DNA of 64,000 nt from contig NZ_JSYN01000018.1 of NCBI RefSeq assembly GCF_000812965.1, positions 62,001 to 126,000 on the forward strand. The letters run 5' to 3'. The notes beneath the pieces were generated by a model. The model was not told the DNA's origin, did not search any database, and saw only the letters and a list, made by a program, of their open reading frames with translations. Of this stretch, positions 42,207-50,357 are shown piece after piece. This DNA comes from Pedobacter kyungheensis (GTDB taxonomy: Bacteria > Bacteroidota > Bacteroidia > Sphingobacteriales > Sphingobacteriaceae). Each line of letters starts with the position of its first letter. Position 1 is the first letter of the stretch. Both the position numbers and the translations under genes were made by a program.

Positions 42207-43497
42207 CGATTGGTTAGATATTGATGTGCTGGAAGATTACCTGGATGGTAAGCTTGATGCTAAAGCTATGCACTTTGTAGAAAGGCAGGCTTTGGAAGAT
42301 CCTTTCGTTGCCGAAGCTTTAGAAGGCTTAAAACAATCGCCAAAACGCAAACAAAGCCTTTCTATTTTACAAAAACAACTGTATGACAGGGTTGCTGAAA
42401 AGCCGGTAAAACGGAAGCTCTGGGGTATCACCACACAAAGGCTCAGCATTGCTGCTACCGCTACGGTAGCTTTTATTGCCGTGAGCATTTTGTTCTTTAT
42501 GCGCGAAACGAACCGCAGGAATGCCGAAATAGCTGCCCGTAAATCGGGAGGTGTAATGGTAAACCTCGATACTACTACTGCCGTAGCTGCTGTTAGCCCT
42601 AAAGTTGATACTTTGACCAAAGTTTCTAAACAAGCCATCATTGATAAAGCCATTACCAACGCCAAAACCAGCGATCTGGCCATCAACAAAAAAACAACTC
42701 CTGCAGATTATAATGCAGAAAAGGAAATTGCTGAAAGTAAAGCAATAGCAGCGCAGGCGAGTTTAAGCAAAGCTAAAGTGAATGCTTTTGCTGCACGCAG
42801 AGCCGATTCTGTTAAAGCTAAATTTGACGGGCCGCTTGCAGTAGCTGCTGCACCGCAATCTATTGGATCAAGTAATATTGTTTTCAGCGGCAACGTTGTT
42901 GATCAGCGTGACGGAAAACCCATTAGTGGCGCAATAGTTAAACTGGCAGGATCGAAGAACATCACAGCTACTGATACGAAAGGATATTTTACCTTGCCAG
43001 CCGATAGCAGTGCTAAAGACAAGGATTTATTAATTAACGCCATTGGTTTCAAAGAGATTCCGGTGGTGGGCATGCAAGATCCGAATGCTATCCGTTCGGC
43101 GATGAGCGGAGGCAAAACCCTCAATGAAATTGCACTGATTACCGGATCAAACGGTCGTAAAAAAGAAAATATAGCGGCGCCTAAAATTACACTTCGCGCA
43201 GAGCAGAATCTTAACGGAAAATCGGCAGAGGAAATTACCAAGCCTATTCCGGTTGCTACGATTAACTATCAGCAATACCTCGAAAATAACAATAAACTGT
43301 ATAACCCGAAAGGCCCTGAACAGTTTGTGATTTTAAGCTTCAAGGTAAAAACCAACGGAAGACCTACAGATATCACCGTAATTAAATCGCTTAACAAAAA
43401 AGCCGATGCAGAAGCCAAAAGACTGGTACAGGATGGACCTGATTGGGTATTGCCTAAGAAAGGCACTAATGATGTTGAGCTGAGCGTTAAGTTTTAA
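42199..43497 (+). CDS. Anti-sigma-like membrane protein with carboxypeptidase-regulatory and TonB-type C-terminal domains
   Basis: The 432-residue protein starts at a GTG that overlaps the sigma-factor stop. Its cytoplasmic N-terminus (DWLDIDVLEDYLDGKLDAKAMHFVERQALEDPFVAEALEGL) resembles the sigma-binding end of Bacteroidota anti-sigma proteins. One membrane helix is at about 88-106, followed by an Ala/Lys-rich periplasmic linker, a CarboxypepD_reg-like domain (about 235-300; GNVVDQRDGKPISGAIVKLAGSKNI) and a TonB C-terminal-like fold (about 345-432; PEQFVILSFKVKTNGRPTDITVIKSL). It could link sigma-factor release to a periplasmic or outer-membrane signal. Which of the two end domains is functional cannot be decided from sequence. 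Confidence 0.8.
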   Translation: MNNDWLDIDVLEDYLDGKLDAKAMHFVERQALEDPFVAEALEGLKQSPKRKQSLSILQKQLYDRVAEKPVKRKLWGITTQRLSIAATATVAFIAVSILFFMRETNRRNAEIAARKSGGVMVNLDTTTAVAAVSPKVDTLTKVSKQAIIDKAITNAKTSDLAINKKTTPADYNAEKEIAESKAIAAQASLSKAKVNAFAARRADSVKAKFDGPLAVAAAPQSIGSSNIVFSGNVVDQRDGKPISGAIVKLAGSKNITATDTKGYFTLPADSSAKDKDLLINAIGFKEIPVVGMQDPNAIRSAMSGGKTLNEIALITGSNGRKKENIAAPKITLRAEQNLNGKSAEEITKPIPVATINYQQYLENNNKLYNPKGPEQFVILSFKVKTNGRPTDITVIKSLNKKADAEAKRLVQDGPDWVLPKKGTNDVELSVKF

Positions 43498-43502
43498 ATC
43501 TT

Positions 43503-43885
43503 ACCGCAAAGGAGCGAAGAGAAGGCGCAAAGCACGCAAAGGAAATTATATTACATGCTAACTTTCCAGTGAAAGCGCCATTTACAGCAATGTTCGCCAT
43601 GCAAATATTTTTGCCACAGCTTAACAGATTAGATCAAATCTGTTAAGCTGTGGCTTTTATTTAGCTCCAATACTCAACCTTATCTGGAATTAAGGATTAT
43701 GCAACGTATCCGAATTAAGATTGCCATCCGATAGCTATCGGATCGAGCTGGCAATGACTGTTAGAGCTAAGGAGATTGCAAATGATACGTTCTTAAAACA
43801 AACCTTTTCATGAAGAACAAGAAACCTTAAAAACAAGGAACTTTGTGTCCTTTGCGAAAAACTTTGCTTTCTTTGCGGTTAAAGC
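43503..43885. repeat. CGCAAAG words, 18-bp hairpin and ATTGCCA element
   Basis: This 450-base gap starts with CCGCAAAGGAGCG, GGCGCAAAGCACGCAAAGG and ends with CTTTGTGTCCTTTGCG, CTTTCTTTGCGGTTAAAG, complementary words at the two sides. Inside are a perfect 18-bp stem GCCACAGCTTAACAGATT (43613-43630) with AATCTGTTAAGCTGTGGC (43637-43654) followed by TTTT, and a palindrome ATCCGATAGCTATCGGAT (43726-43743) within ATTAAGATTGCCA...TGGCAATGAC. No gene is seen. Confidence 0.7.
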
Positions 43886-43894
43886 CAACAAAAA

Positions 43895-43919
43895 AGACCA
43901 AGGCTTTTGGCCCTGGTCT
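43895..43919 (-). terminator. Rho-independent terminator after the Pit transporter
   Basis: AGACCAAGG pairs with CCCTGGTCT (one mismatch) and is followed on the minus strand by at least six T. It lies about 28 bases past the transporter stop. Confidence 0.8.
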
Positions 43920-43947
43920 TCTGAGTATATTTAAAGGATTTTGTTTT

Positions 43948-44958
43948 TTATTTAAAGTAGTAAATCACACCATAAATAATGGCTGCCAGCGTAGCTGAAA
44001 CCGGGATGGTTAAAATCCAGGCCCAGATGAGGTTAATGGTTACGCCCCAACGTACAGCTGATACACTTTTAACAACACCTACCCCAACAATAGAACCGGT
44101 AATGGTATGCGTAGTAGAAACCGGAATACCGAAATGCTCGGTAATACCCAGCGTTACCGCACCTGCACCTTCGGCAGCAACACCTTCAAGCGCTGTTACC
44201 TTGGTAATTTTCGACCCCATGGTTTTTACAATTTTCCAGCCACCGCTCATGGTACCTAAAGAGATTGCCGAATAACAGGCAATTGGCACCCATGCAGGCA
44301 TGGCTTCGAAATCGGGAATTACTTTAGAGGCAATTAAAGCTGTAGCAATAATACCCATAACTTTTTGCGCATCGTTACCGCCATGGAAGAAACTTAGTGC
44401 TGCAGATGAAATAAGCTGCAAACGTTTAAACCATTTCTCGGCAGTTGCCGGCTTAGCATAACGGCAGATATTGATAATGATGAGTGTTAATATCACCGAA
44501 ATTACCATACCAATGATTGGCGCCAGAACAATAAACGATACAATTTTAATTACGTATTGCATGTTTACGGCATCAAGCGGGCTTGCACCGGTAAGTAAAG
44601 CATGTGTCATTCCGGCTCCTGCAAAACCACCAATTAAGGTGTGCGATGAGCTGGAAGGGATACCATACCACCAGGTTAACAGGTTCCAGATAATGGCTGC
44701 CAGTAAACCGGCAAAAATTACATGGAGTGTAATGTAGTTTTCGATAACAGTTTTAGCAACTGTATTGGCCACTTTGTGGTCGGTAAAATAAAAGTAAGCA
44801 GCGAAATTGAATAACGCAGCCCACAAAACGGCCTGAAAAGGCGTAAGTACTTTTGTAGAAACAATGGTTGCAATCGAGTTGGCGGCATCGTGGAAACCGT
44901 TAATATAATCGAAAGCAATAGCCAGAATTACAACAACAACCAATAAGGTAGTTACCAT
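43948..44958 (-). CDS. pit: PiT-family inorganic phosphate transporter
   Basis: Pit transports phosphate (usually as metal-phosphate) with protons across the inner membrane. The 336-residue protein has about 9-10 helices and the duplicated family signature: GFHDAANSIATIVST near the N-terminus and FFHGGNDAQKVMG in the second half, along with GIPVSTTHTITGSIVGVG. It begins 12 bases downstream of the DUF47 gene, the usual regulator or partner of Pit. Candidate Pho-box repeats lie upstream of the pair. Confidence 0.95.
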   Translation of the reverse strand: MVTTLLVVVVILAIAFDYINGFHDAANSIATIVSTKVLTPFQAVLWAALFNFAAYFYFTDHKVANTVAKTVIENYITLHVIFAGLLAAIIWNLLTWWYGIPSSSSHTLIGGFAGAGMTHALLTGASPLDAVNMQYVIKIVSFIVLAPIIGMVISVILTLIIINICRYAKPATAEKWFKRLQLISSAALSFFHGGNDAQKVMGIIATALIASKVIPDFEAMPAWVPIACYSAISLGTMSGGWKIVKTMGSKITKVTALEGVAAEGAGAVTLGITEHFGIPVSTTHTITGSIVGVGVVKSVSAVRWGVTINLIWAWILTIPVSATLAAIIYGVIYYFK

Positions 44959-44970
44959 GTTTGTTTTTTA

Positions 44971-45612
44971 TTAAGCGTTTTTAACCAAGATAGTTTCAAG
45001 CACATTCGCCACATCCTCGCACTTATCTGTTGCTTTCTCTATCGTTTGTAAAACCTCTTTTTGTTTAATTAATTCAATCGCATTGGTTTCGTATTCGAAT
45101 AAACGGGCTACGGCTAAGGTAAATACATAATCGGCCTGGTTTTCGCCACTGTTAATGCGGATACAAGCATCAGCAATTACACGGATATTTTTGAAACTGC
45201 GTAATTCTTTAATTGCTTTATCAATATCGGTACACATTTCTACCAAAAGCTCAGCAATTTTAACAATCGGCTCATTAATGGCGTTCATGTTATACATTTG
45301 CATACGGTTGGCAGTGCCATAAATATAATCGGCAACATCATCAACTGCAGTAGCCAGCTGATGAATATCTTCACGATCGAAAGGCGTAATAAAGTTCCGG
45401 CTTAACTCAAGAAAAATCGAATGGGTAATATCGTCGCCTACATGCTCCAGGCGTTCAATTTCTTTAAAAATGGCTTTTCTGTTTTCAGCATCGGCTGTGC
45501 TCACCATGGCTAAAAGGGCTTCAGCAATCTTTAATGCATTGCTTCCTGCCTGCTCGAAAAGTGGGTGAAACTTTCTGTCTTGAGGCGTAAAGAACTTAAA
45601 AATATTGTTCAT
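44971..45612 (-). CDS. DUF47 (PhoU-like) phosphate transport accessory protein
   Basis: The 213-residue protein is all-helical, PhoU-like, with the DUF47 features FEQAGSNALKIAEALLAM, IERLEHVGDDITHSIF and EDIHQLATAVDDVADYIYG; the acidic pairs probably bind metal. DUF47 genes are typically upstream of pit genes and are believed to modulate phosphate uptake. Here it is the first gene of the pair, 12 bases before pit. Its start is 20 bases after a -7 box and next to TTAACA direct repeats. Confidence 0.93.
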   Translation of the reverse strand: MNNIFKFFTPQDRKFHPLFEQAGSNALKIAEALLAMVSTADAENRKAIFKEIERLEHVGDDITHSIFLELSRNFITPFDREDIHQLATAVDDVADYIYGTANRMQMYNMNAINEPIVKIAELLVEMCTDIDKAIKELRSFKNIRVIADACIRINSGENQADYVFTLAVARLFEYETNAIELIKQKEVLQTIEKATDKCEDVANVLETILVKNA

Positions 45613-45631
45613 GTTAATTCTTAATATGTTG

Positions 45632-45665
45632 CAAAGCTACAAGCTCAATGTTAAGTTAATGTTAA
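45632..45665 (-). promoter_or_regulatory. Promoter with TTAACA direct repeats (candidate Pho box) for DUF47-pit
   Basis: On the minus strand TTAACA occurs at 45660-45665 and 45649-45654, starts spaced exactly 11 bases apart (TTAACA-N5-TTAACA), followed nine bases later by the -7 box TAGCTTTG (45632-45639). There is no good -33 TTTG, which suits an activator-dependent promoter with the repeats in its place. The pattern equals the PhoP-type Pho box known from Bacillus; use in Bacteroidota is inferred. Confidence 0.55.
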
Positions 45666-45801
45666 TTTCGTAATTATATTAACAAAAACGACATCAAAAT
45701 TCATTTTACCATGAAGAACGTCAGGATTTTACGCAGCAGCGTACTTGCAGGCATGAACTAAATTATCAGCTTTGTTTTTTGAACCGCTAAAACAGACTGG
45801 T

Positions 45802-46827
45802 TTACCCTCCCTTTTGAAGCGTAAACGCGAAGGTTGTTCCGATGCCGGGCGTGCTCCTTACCGAGATGGTTTGCTGGTGCGCTTCTAAAATGTGTTTTAC
45901 GATGGCCAAACCTAAACCGGTTCCACCTACTTCGCGGGCGCGGTGGGTATCGATACGGTAAAAACGCTCGAATAATCTGGCCAGGTGCTTTTCTTCGATA
46001 CCAATCCCATTATCGGTTACCTCAATCAGTACCTGATCGTGCAATTCGAAAATCTTAATGGCTGTTTCGCCGCCATCAACCCCATACTTAATGCTGTTTA
46101 CCATCAGGTTAATCAATACCTGACGGATTTTTTCCCTATCGGCAGAAACCGGTGTAATGGCGGTATATTTATCTTTAAAGAAAAGTTTGATGTTTTTACT
46201 TTCTGCCCGGTCTTCCAGGTTTTCCATCACCTCTTTGGCCAGTTGCACAAAATCAAATTTCTGGTAATTAATCGGCGATTCGCCTGTTTCGAGTTTCGAA
46301 ATCACATCCAGATCGTTAATGAGGTAGCTGAGGCGTTCTACATTGTTTTCAGCCTTCTTTAAGAACAAAACAGCCTGATCCGGATCATCTACCAAACAAT
46401 CCTGCAAGGTTTCAATATAGCCCTGAATGGCAAAAAGCGGCGTTTTAAACTCATGCGATACATTGGAAAGAAACTCGCGCCTAAACTGTTCCTGTTTTTT
46501 AAGCAAATCAATCTCCTTTTTCTTCGCACCTGCCCATTCCTTCACTTCCTGCTCTACATCGTTAATAGGATCAGAACTTACGTACTCCCCCAAAGCATCC
46601 TTTAAATCTTTACCTAATTTAAGGTTATGGATAAGCTTATAAATGAGTTTAATTTTGGTATAAATGTATTTTTCGAGCAGGTAATAAAACACCAGGAAAC
46701 TACTCAGAAAAGATACCCCGAACGAGATAGCCAGGTAATACCAGCTATGCTGAAAGTAAAAATTAACCATGCCGATAGAAAGACCTACGGCAAGAGCAGT
46801 AAACAAAACCAGCACACTTAATTTCAT
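45802..46827 (-). CDS. PhoR-like membrane sensor histidine kinase
   Basis: The 341-residue protein has two closely spaced membrane helices (about 4-24 and 30-52) with almost no periplasmic loop, the topology of PhoR, then a linker and kinase core: H-box SNVSHEFKTPLFAIQGY (His125), N-box NLMVNSIKYG, G1 box DNGIGIE and G2 box GTGLGLAIVKH. A partner regulator gene is not beside it. It lies next to DUF47-pit, and similar TTAACA repeats precede it, supporting a phosphate role. Other small-loop kinases share this layout, so the name is held back. Confidence 0.85.
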   Translation of the reverse strand: MKLSVLVLFTALAVGLSIGMVNFYFQHSWYYLAISFGVSFLSSFLVFYYLLEKYIYTKIKLIYKLIHNLKLGKDLKDALGEYVSSDPINDVEQEVKEWAGAKKKEIDLLKKQEQFRREFLSNVSHEFKTPLFAIQGYIETLQDCLVDDPDQAVLFLKKAENNVERLSYLINDLDVISKLETGESPINYQKFDFVQLAKEVMENLEDRAESKNIKLFFKDKYTAITPVSADREKIRQVLINLMVNSIKYGVDGGETAIKIFELHDQVLIEVTDNGIGIEEKHLARLFERFYRIDTHRAREVGGTGLGLAIVKHILEAHQQTISVRSTPGIGTTFAFTLQKGG

Positions 46828-46847
46828 GTGGCAATTTAAAGCTTTTA

Positions 46848-46877
46848 TGTTAAATATGTGTTAACAGCCAGCGTTAA
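46848..46877 (-). promoter_or_regulatory. TTAACA direct repeats upstream of the PhoR-like kinase (candidate Pho box)
   Basis: On the minus strand TTAACA occurs at 46859-46864 and 46848-46853, again with an 11-base period, plus an imperfect TTAACG at 46872-46877. The nearest copy is 21 bases before the ATG at 46827. The -7 box between them is unclear (TAAATTG-like). Confidence 0.5.
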
Positions 46878-46924
46878 GTTGATTGTGTTGTAACAGCTCG
46901 TTTAAGCAAGGGGTTATAAACGCA

Positions 46925-46953
46925 AAAAGCTTTCCCTTTTGAGGAAAGCTTTT
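46925..46953 (-). terminator. Rho-independent terminator after secG
   Basis: AAAAGCTTTCC (46925-46935) and GGAAAGCTTTT (46943-46953) form an 11-bp stem with a T-run on the minus strand. It lies 20 bases past secG. Confidence 0.75.
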
Positions 46954-46972
46954 CAGTACAATATTGTTGTTA

Positions 46973-47335
46973 CTATTTTTTAGTAGAATCTGCTTTAGCC
47001 GGAGTTGTTGCAGCAGGTTTAGTGCTGTTTAAGTTTCCACCAAGTGGTGATGGTGAAGGTGTTTTATCTAAACGCTCCTGAATAGCTGAGTTTCCTACAG
47101 CAGCACTACCACCGCTGGTTTTAGCAATTGTAGTAATAGATAAGGTTAAAACAACGATTGCTGTTAATAAAACCCACGATCCTTTTTCTAAAACATCGCC
47201 GGTACGTTGTACACCAAACATGTTACTGGTGCCACCGCCTGTAGCTAAACCACCACCTTTAGGGTTTTGTACCAATACAAATAAGCCTAAAGCGATACAT
47301 ACAATAATTAATAAAATGATTAAAAAGGTTACCAT
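46973..47335 (-). CDS. secG: Preprotein translocase subunit SecG
   Basis: SecG is the small two-helix subunit of the SecYEG channel in the inner membrane. The 120-residue protein has helix 1 (about 3-23), the conserved LVQNPKGGGLATGGGTSNMFGVQRTGDVLEKGSW loop region and helix 2 (about 52-74), then a Pro/Thr/Ala-rich tail. It is the last gene of the miaB-to-secG run and begins 13 bases after the TPR-like gene. Confidence 0.95.
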   Translation of the reverse strand: MVTFLIILLIIVCIALGLFVLVQNPKGGGLATGGGTSNMFGVQRTGDVLEKGSWVLLTAIVVLTLSITTIAKTSGGSAAVGNSAIQERLDKTPSPSPLGGNLNSTKPAATTPAKADSTKK

Positions 47336-47348
47336 GGTAATATTATTT

Positions 47349-48371
47349 TTAAAATTTCTTTTCTATAGATTGGATAAGGTCGGCAAAGTAACCACTTTTT
47401 TCTGGATATTTCAAACTTAATTTTTTATAAGTATCTATGGCTTTGTGGTAAAGCATTTGCTCGATGTAAATTTTGGCTAAAGTTTCCGAAACCAGGTCGT
47501 AATGATCTTCTGCGCTTTTCTTGGCCTTATTTTCATTATCGATAGATTCGGGCTTAGGAGGCTTAATGGTGGGGTCTTCTTTTAAAAACCGTTCAATAAT
47601 TTCAGCACCTTTCACATCTTTAACTTCCGGAGCAGGATATTCGGCCAAATGGTCGGCTACTTCGAATGGGGTTTGAATGTGAAAAATATGCTCTACATAC
47701 TGCTGCTGAAACTCTGCTTTTTCCTGCGGCTGAGCTGTTTGTGGTTTTGCTTTTTGCTTAACCGGCTTTGCCTGTGCATAAGGCTGAAAAATTTGTTCGT
47801 GCTCTGCGCGTGTTTTGGCCAGCCACCATAAAAAGGTATAAGGAAGCTCGTCGTCGTCGTACTTGGAAACGAAACTCTTTTCATGGCTATCGGGCACCAC
47901 CGTTTCTATTTCAGGTGCGGGCGCAACTACTTCTGTACTTGTTTTTTCTTCAAAAGCAAAGAAATCGATGGCAGATGCAGCTTCGATAAAAGAATGATCT
48001 ACAGCAGGTAAATCTACCAACTGGTTATCAGAACCAGGTAAATGATCAGGGGTTTCTATTTCAACTGCTTCGTTCTGATTTAAGTTAACCGCTTCTTCAG
48101 GTGCTCCAGTTTCTTCAAAAACTTCCTGTTCATCCAGCTCAACAGTATCGGTTGCTTTAACCGGTACCATATTTAAAATGTGGAACAGCACATGGCCCTG
48201 GCCGTATAAAGCGGCTTTAGGTACGAACGCCGCATTTGCCCGCGCTAAAAGCAATTGAATGGGCTGCGCATATGGAAATTGTTCAGCCATTTCCTGCAAC
48301 ATGGATGCATGCTCTGGACCAACCTTTCCGGGTTGCGCAAGTAAATCTGCCAGTAGCTGTTTGTTATCCAT
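47349..48371 (-). CDS. TPR-like protein of the lptE-secG cluster, function unknown
   Basis: The 340-residue cytoplasmic protein has an N-terminal helical part (LLADLLAQPGKVGPEHASMLQEMAEQFPYAQPIQLLLARANA), a long acidic and Pro-rich middle (for example VVAPAPEIETVVPD) and a C-terminal TPR-like pair (VSETLAKIYIEQMLYHKAIDTYKKLSLKYPEKSGYFADLIQSIEKKF). It is conserved in this gene context in Bacteroidota to my knowledge, but has no assigned role. Neighbours suggest an envelope-linked function, which is inference only. Confidence 0.75.
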   Translation of the reverse strand: MDNKQLLADLLAQPGKVGPEHASMLQEMAEQFPYAQPIQLLLARANAAFVPKAALYGQGHVLFHILNMVPVKATDTVELDEQEVFEETGAPEEAVNLNQNEAVEIETPDHLPGSDNQLVDLPAVDHSFIEAASAIDFFAFEEKTSTEVVAPAPEIETVVPDSHEKSFVSKYDDDELPYTFLWWLAKTRAEHEQIFQPYAQAKPVKQKAKPQTAQPQEKAEFQQQYVEHIFHIQTPFEVADHLAEYPAPEVKDVKGAEIIERFLKEDPTIKPPKPESIDNENKAKKSAEDHYDLVSETLAKIYIEQMLYHKAIDTYKKLSLKYPEKSGYFADLIQSIEKKF

Positions 48372-48445
48372 TATTGAGGTTTGCTGCTAAGTTAAAAAAA
48401 TGTAGACGGGTTTTTAAAAATTTTGTGTTTAACGGGCTGTTTTGC

Positions 48446-48958
48446 CTACCACTGTGCAAAAGCACGGTTAAAAATATCTTCTACCAATTGCTTGTTAATA
48501 TTTTCGATGGCGCCGGGCAATAACGATTGAATGGGAGCCCCACCTACCGGGAAATCGAAGTAACGGGTAAAGCTTTCTTCAAAACTCTCCTTTTCGTGCT
48601 CTTTGATGTTATTTTTATATTTTACCGAAACGGTAATGGTAAGCCTGTTGGCACCAGAGGTTGGTGTTGCACTGTTTTGAAGGGCCACTGGTTTAATATC
48701 GTAGCCTGTAATACGACCTTCAAACGAAGCATCCGATTCGCCGGTTACCAGAATAAGCTTGGTTTGGGTACGAATCCTGTTCTTTAAAGCCTCGGTAAGC
48801 TGATTACTTAAAGTTGGAACTACCAGTGGTGCATTATTTTCGAATAAACGGATAGCCACATTTTTTAAGCCCGTTGTAGATGCACCGCTAAATTTGTACG
48901 AGCAAGCGTTCAGTACAGTAGCAACCAATATCAACGCAAGTATTTTAATTTTCATCAT
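48446..48958 (-). CDS. lptE: LptE-family LPS-assembly lipoprotein
   Basis: LptE plugs the LptD barrel that inserts lipopolysaccharide into the outer membrane. The 170-residue protein has a signal peptide with lipobox LNAC (Cys19), followed by SYKFSGAS and the beta-strand and helix pattern of the LptE family (VAIRLFENNAPLVVPTLSNQLTEALKNRI, then ASFEGRITGYD and a C-terminal NKQLVEDIFNRAFAQW helix). It follows the sigma-54 activator by 55 bases on the same strand. The start may be the first or second of two adjacent ATG codons. Confidence 0.88.
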   Translation of the reverse strand: MMKIKILALILVATVLNACSYKFSGASTTGLKNVAIRLFENNAPLVVPTLSNQLTEALKNRIRTQTKLILVTGESDASFEGRITGYDIKPVALQNSATPTSGANRLTITVSVKYKNNIKEHEKESFEESFTRYFDFPVGGAPIQSLLPGAIENINKQLVEDIFNRAFAQW

Positions 48959-49013
48959 GATAAATCGTTATGCTTTTTTACAGCATGCTTATAACGGCAA
49001 CAATGGCTTAAAC

Positions 49014-50261
49014 TTATAAATTTAACTCTTTAATCTTACGGTAAAGGGTCCGTTCTGAGATCCCCAGCTCCTGAGCAGCAAACTTGCGTTTGCCTTTATG
49101 TTTTTTCAATGCTTTTTTAATCAGGTCCGATTCCTTATCAATCAGCGATAATGACTCTTCTACCTCTTCAGCATCGTGTGTAAAATAATCTGAGTTGCTA
49201 TTGCCATTAATGTTATTGTTTACCGGCGCAGGTTGCTGTATGGTAAAAGCGTGCTCTTGTCCGGCTGGTAACTCTACATCTCTGTAAAGCTGGTTAATGT
49301 ATTGCGGGTTATCGGCCAGTACCGTTGCGGTATTTCCACCGTGCTGAATAATTTCTGCTACCAGTTTTTTCAGCTCAACCATATCTTTTTTCATATCAAA
49401 AAGCACCTTGTACAAGATATCCCGCTCGGTAAAATCTTCTTTAGATTGTGCATTAATCGCCATTGGCAAATTACTACCGGCCTCGTTCGGGATATAGTTT
49501 AAAATGGCTTGCCCGGTAACATTGCGGTCTTTCTCCAACACGCAAATTTGCTCAGCAATATTTTTTAACTGACGCACATTGCCCGGCCAGCTGTAATTGG
49601 TTAAAATTTGTATAGCATCGGGCTCCAGGTGTAAAGCTGGGCTACGGTATTTATCGCTAAAATCGGCCGCAAATTTCCTGAACAATAAATAAATATCTTC
49701 TTTACGCTCCTGCAGAGCCGGAATACGCAAAGGAACGGTATTCAATCTGTAATATAAATCTTCACGGAATTTGCCGTTTTTAACACGGTTGTATACATCC
49801 ACATTGGTTGCTGCAATAATACGTACATCGGTTTTTTGCACTTTAGATGAACCTACGCGCAAATATTCGCCGCTTTCTAAAATCCGAAGCAACCGGGCCT
49901 GAGTACCTAGAGGTAGTTCGGCAACCTCATCTAAGAAAATGGTTCCGCCATTGGCTACTTCAAAATAACCTTTACGTGCTTCGTGTGCACCGGTAAAAGA
50001 GCCTTTTTCGTGACCAAAAAGCTCCGAATCTATTGTTCCTTCGGGAATGGCACCACAGTTTACCGCAATAAAAGCACCGTGTTTACGGGCACTCATTTGG
50101 TGGATAATCTGCGAGAATACCTCTTTACCACTACCACTTTCGCCGGTAATTAAAACCGACATATCAGTAGGTGCTACCTGGCTGGCAATATCTATAGCAC
50201 GGTTAAGCAAAGGCGAATTGCCAATAATACCGAACCGCTGTTTAATATTTTGTGTATCCAT
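49014..50261 (-). CDS. Sigma-54-dependent transcriptional activator (AAA+ and Fis HTH, no receiver)
   Basis: The 415-residue protein starts almost directly with the AAA+ domain: Walker A GESGSGKE, GSFTGA loop (ELFGHEKGSFTGA, with Ser instead of the usual Ala), Walker B GGTIFLDEVAEL and an arginine-finger segment. A linker with a predicted helical stretch leads to a C-terminal Fis-type HTH (ALKKHKGKRKFAAQELGISERTLYRKIKEL). There is no receiver or other N-terminal sensor, so activity may be set by expression level or a partner. It lies between miaB and lptE, a gene order common in Bacteroidota. Confidence 0.93.
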   Translation of the reverse strand: MDTQNIKQRFGIIGNSPLLNRAIDIASQVAPTDMSVLITGESGSGKEVFSQIIHQMSARKHGAFIAVNCGAIPEGTIDSELFGHEKGSFTGAHEARKGYFEVANGGTIFLDEVAELPLGTQARLLRILESGEYLRVGSSKVQKTDVRIIAATNVDVYNRVKNGKFREDLYYRLNTVPLRIPALQERKEDIYLLFRKFAADFSDKYRSPALHLEPDAIQILTNYSWPGNVRQLKNIAEQICVLEKDRNVTGQAILNYIPNEAGSNLPMAINAQSKEDFTERDILYKVLFDMKKDMVELKKLVAEIIQHGGNTATVLADNPQYINQLYRDVELPAGQEHAFTIQQPAPVNNNINGNSNSDYFTHDAEEVEESLSLIDKESDLIKKALKKHKGKRKFAAQELGISERTLYRKIKELNL

Positions 50262-50357
50262 TCTTTAGTATCAAGTGCCTATCTTTAGTATCAAGTAACT
50301 AGTATCAAGACTGGGTGTTTCAGATTATGTTTGCTTTTTGCTTTGGTCTTTTGGCTT
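50262..50357. repeat. AGTATCAAGT word repeat between miaB and the sigma-54 activator
   Basis: The 96-base gap contains TTTAGTATCAAGTGCC, TTTAGTATCAAGTAAC and TAGTATCAAGAC, three direct copies of a nine-base word within 50 bases, followed by CTTTTTGCTTTGGTCTTTTGGCTTC. It resembles other word-type intergenic repeats in this window. Confidence 0.55.
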
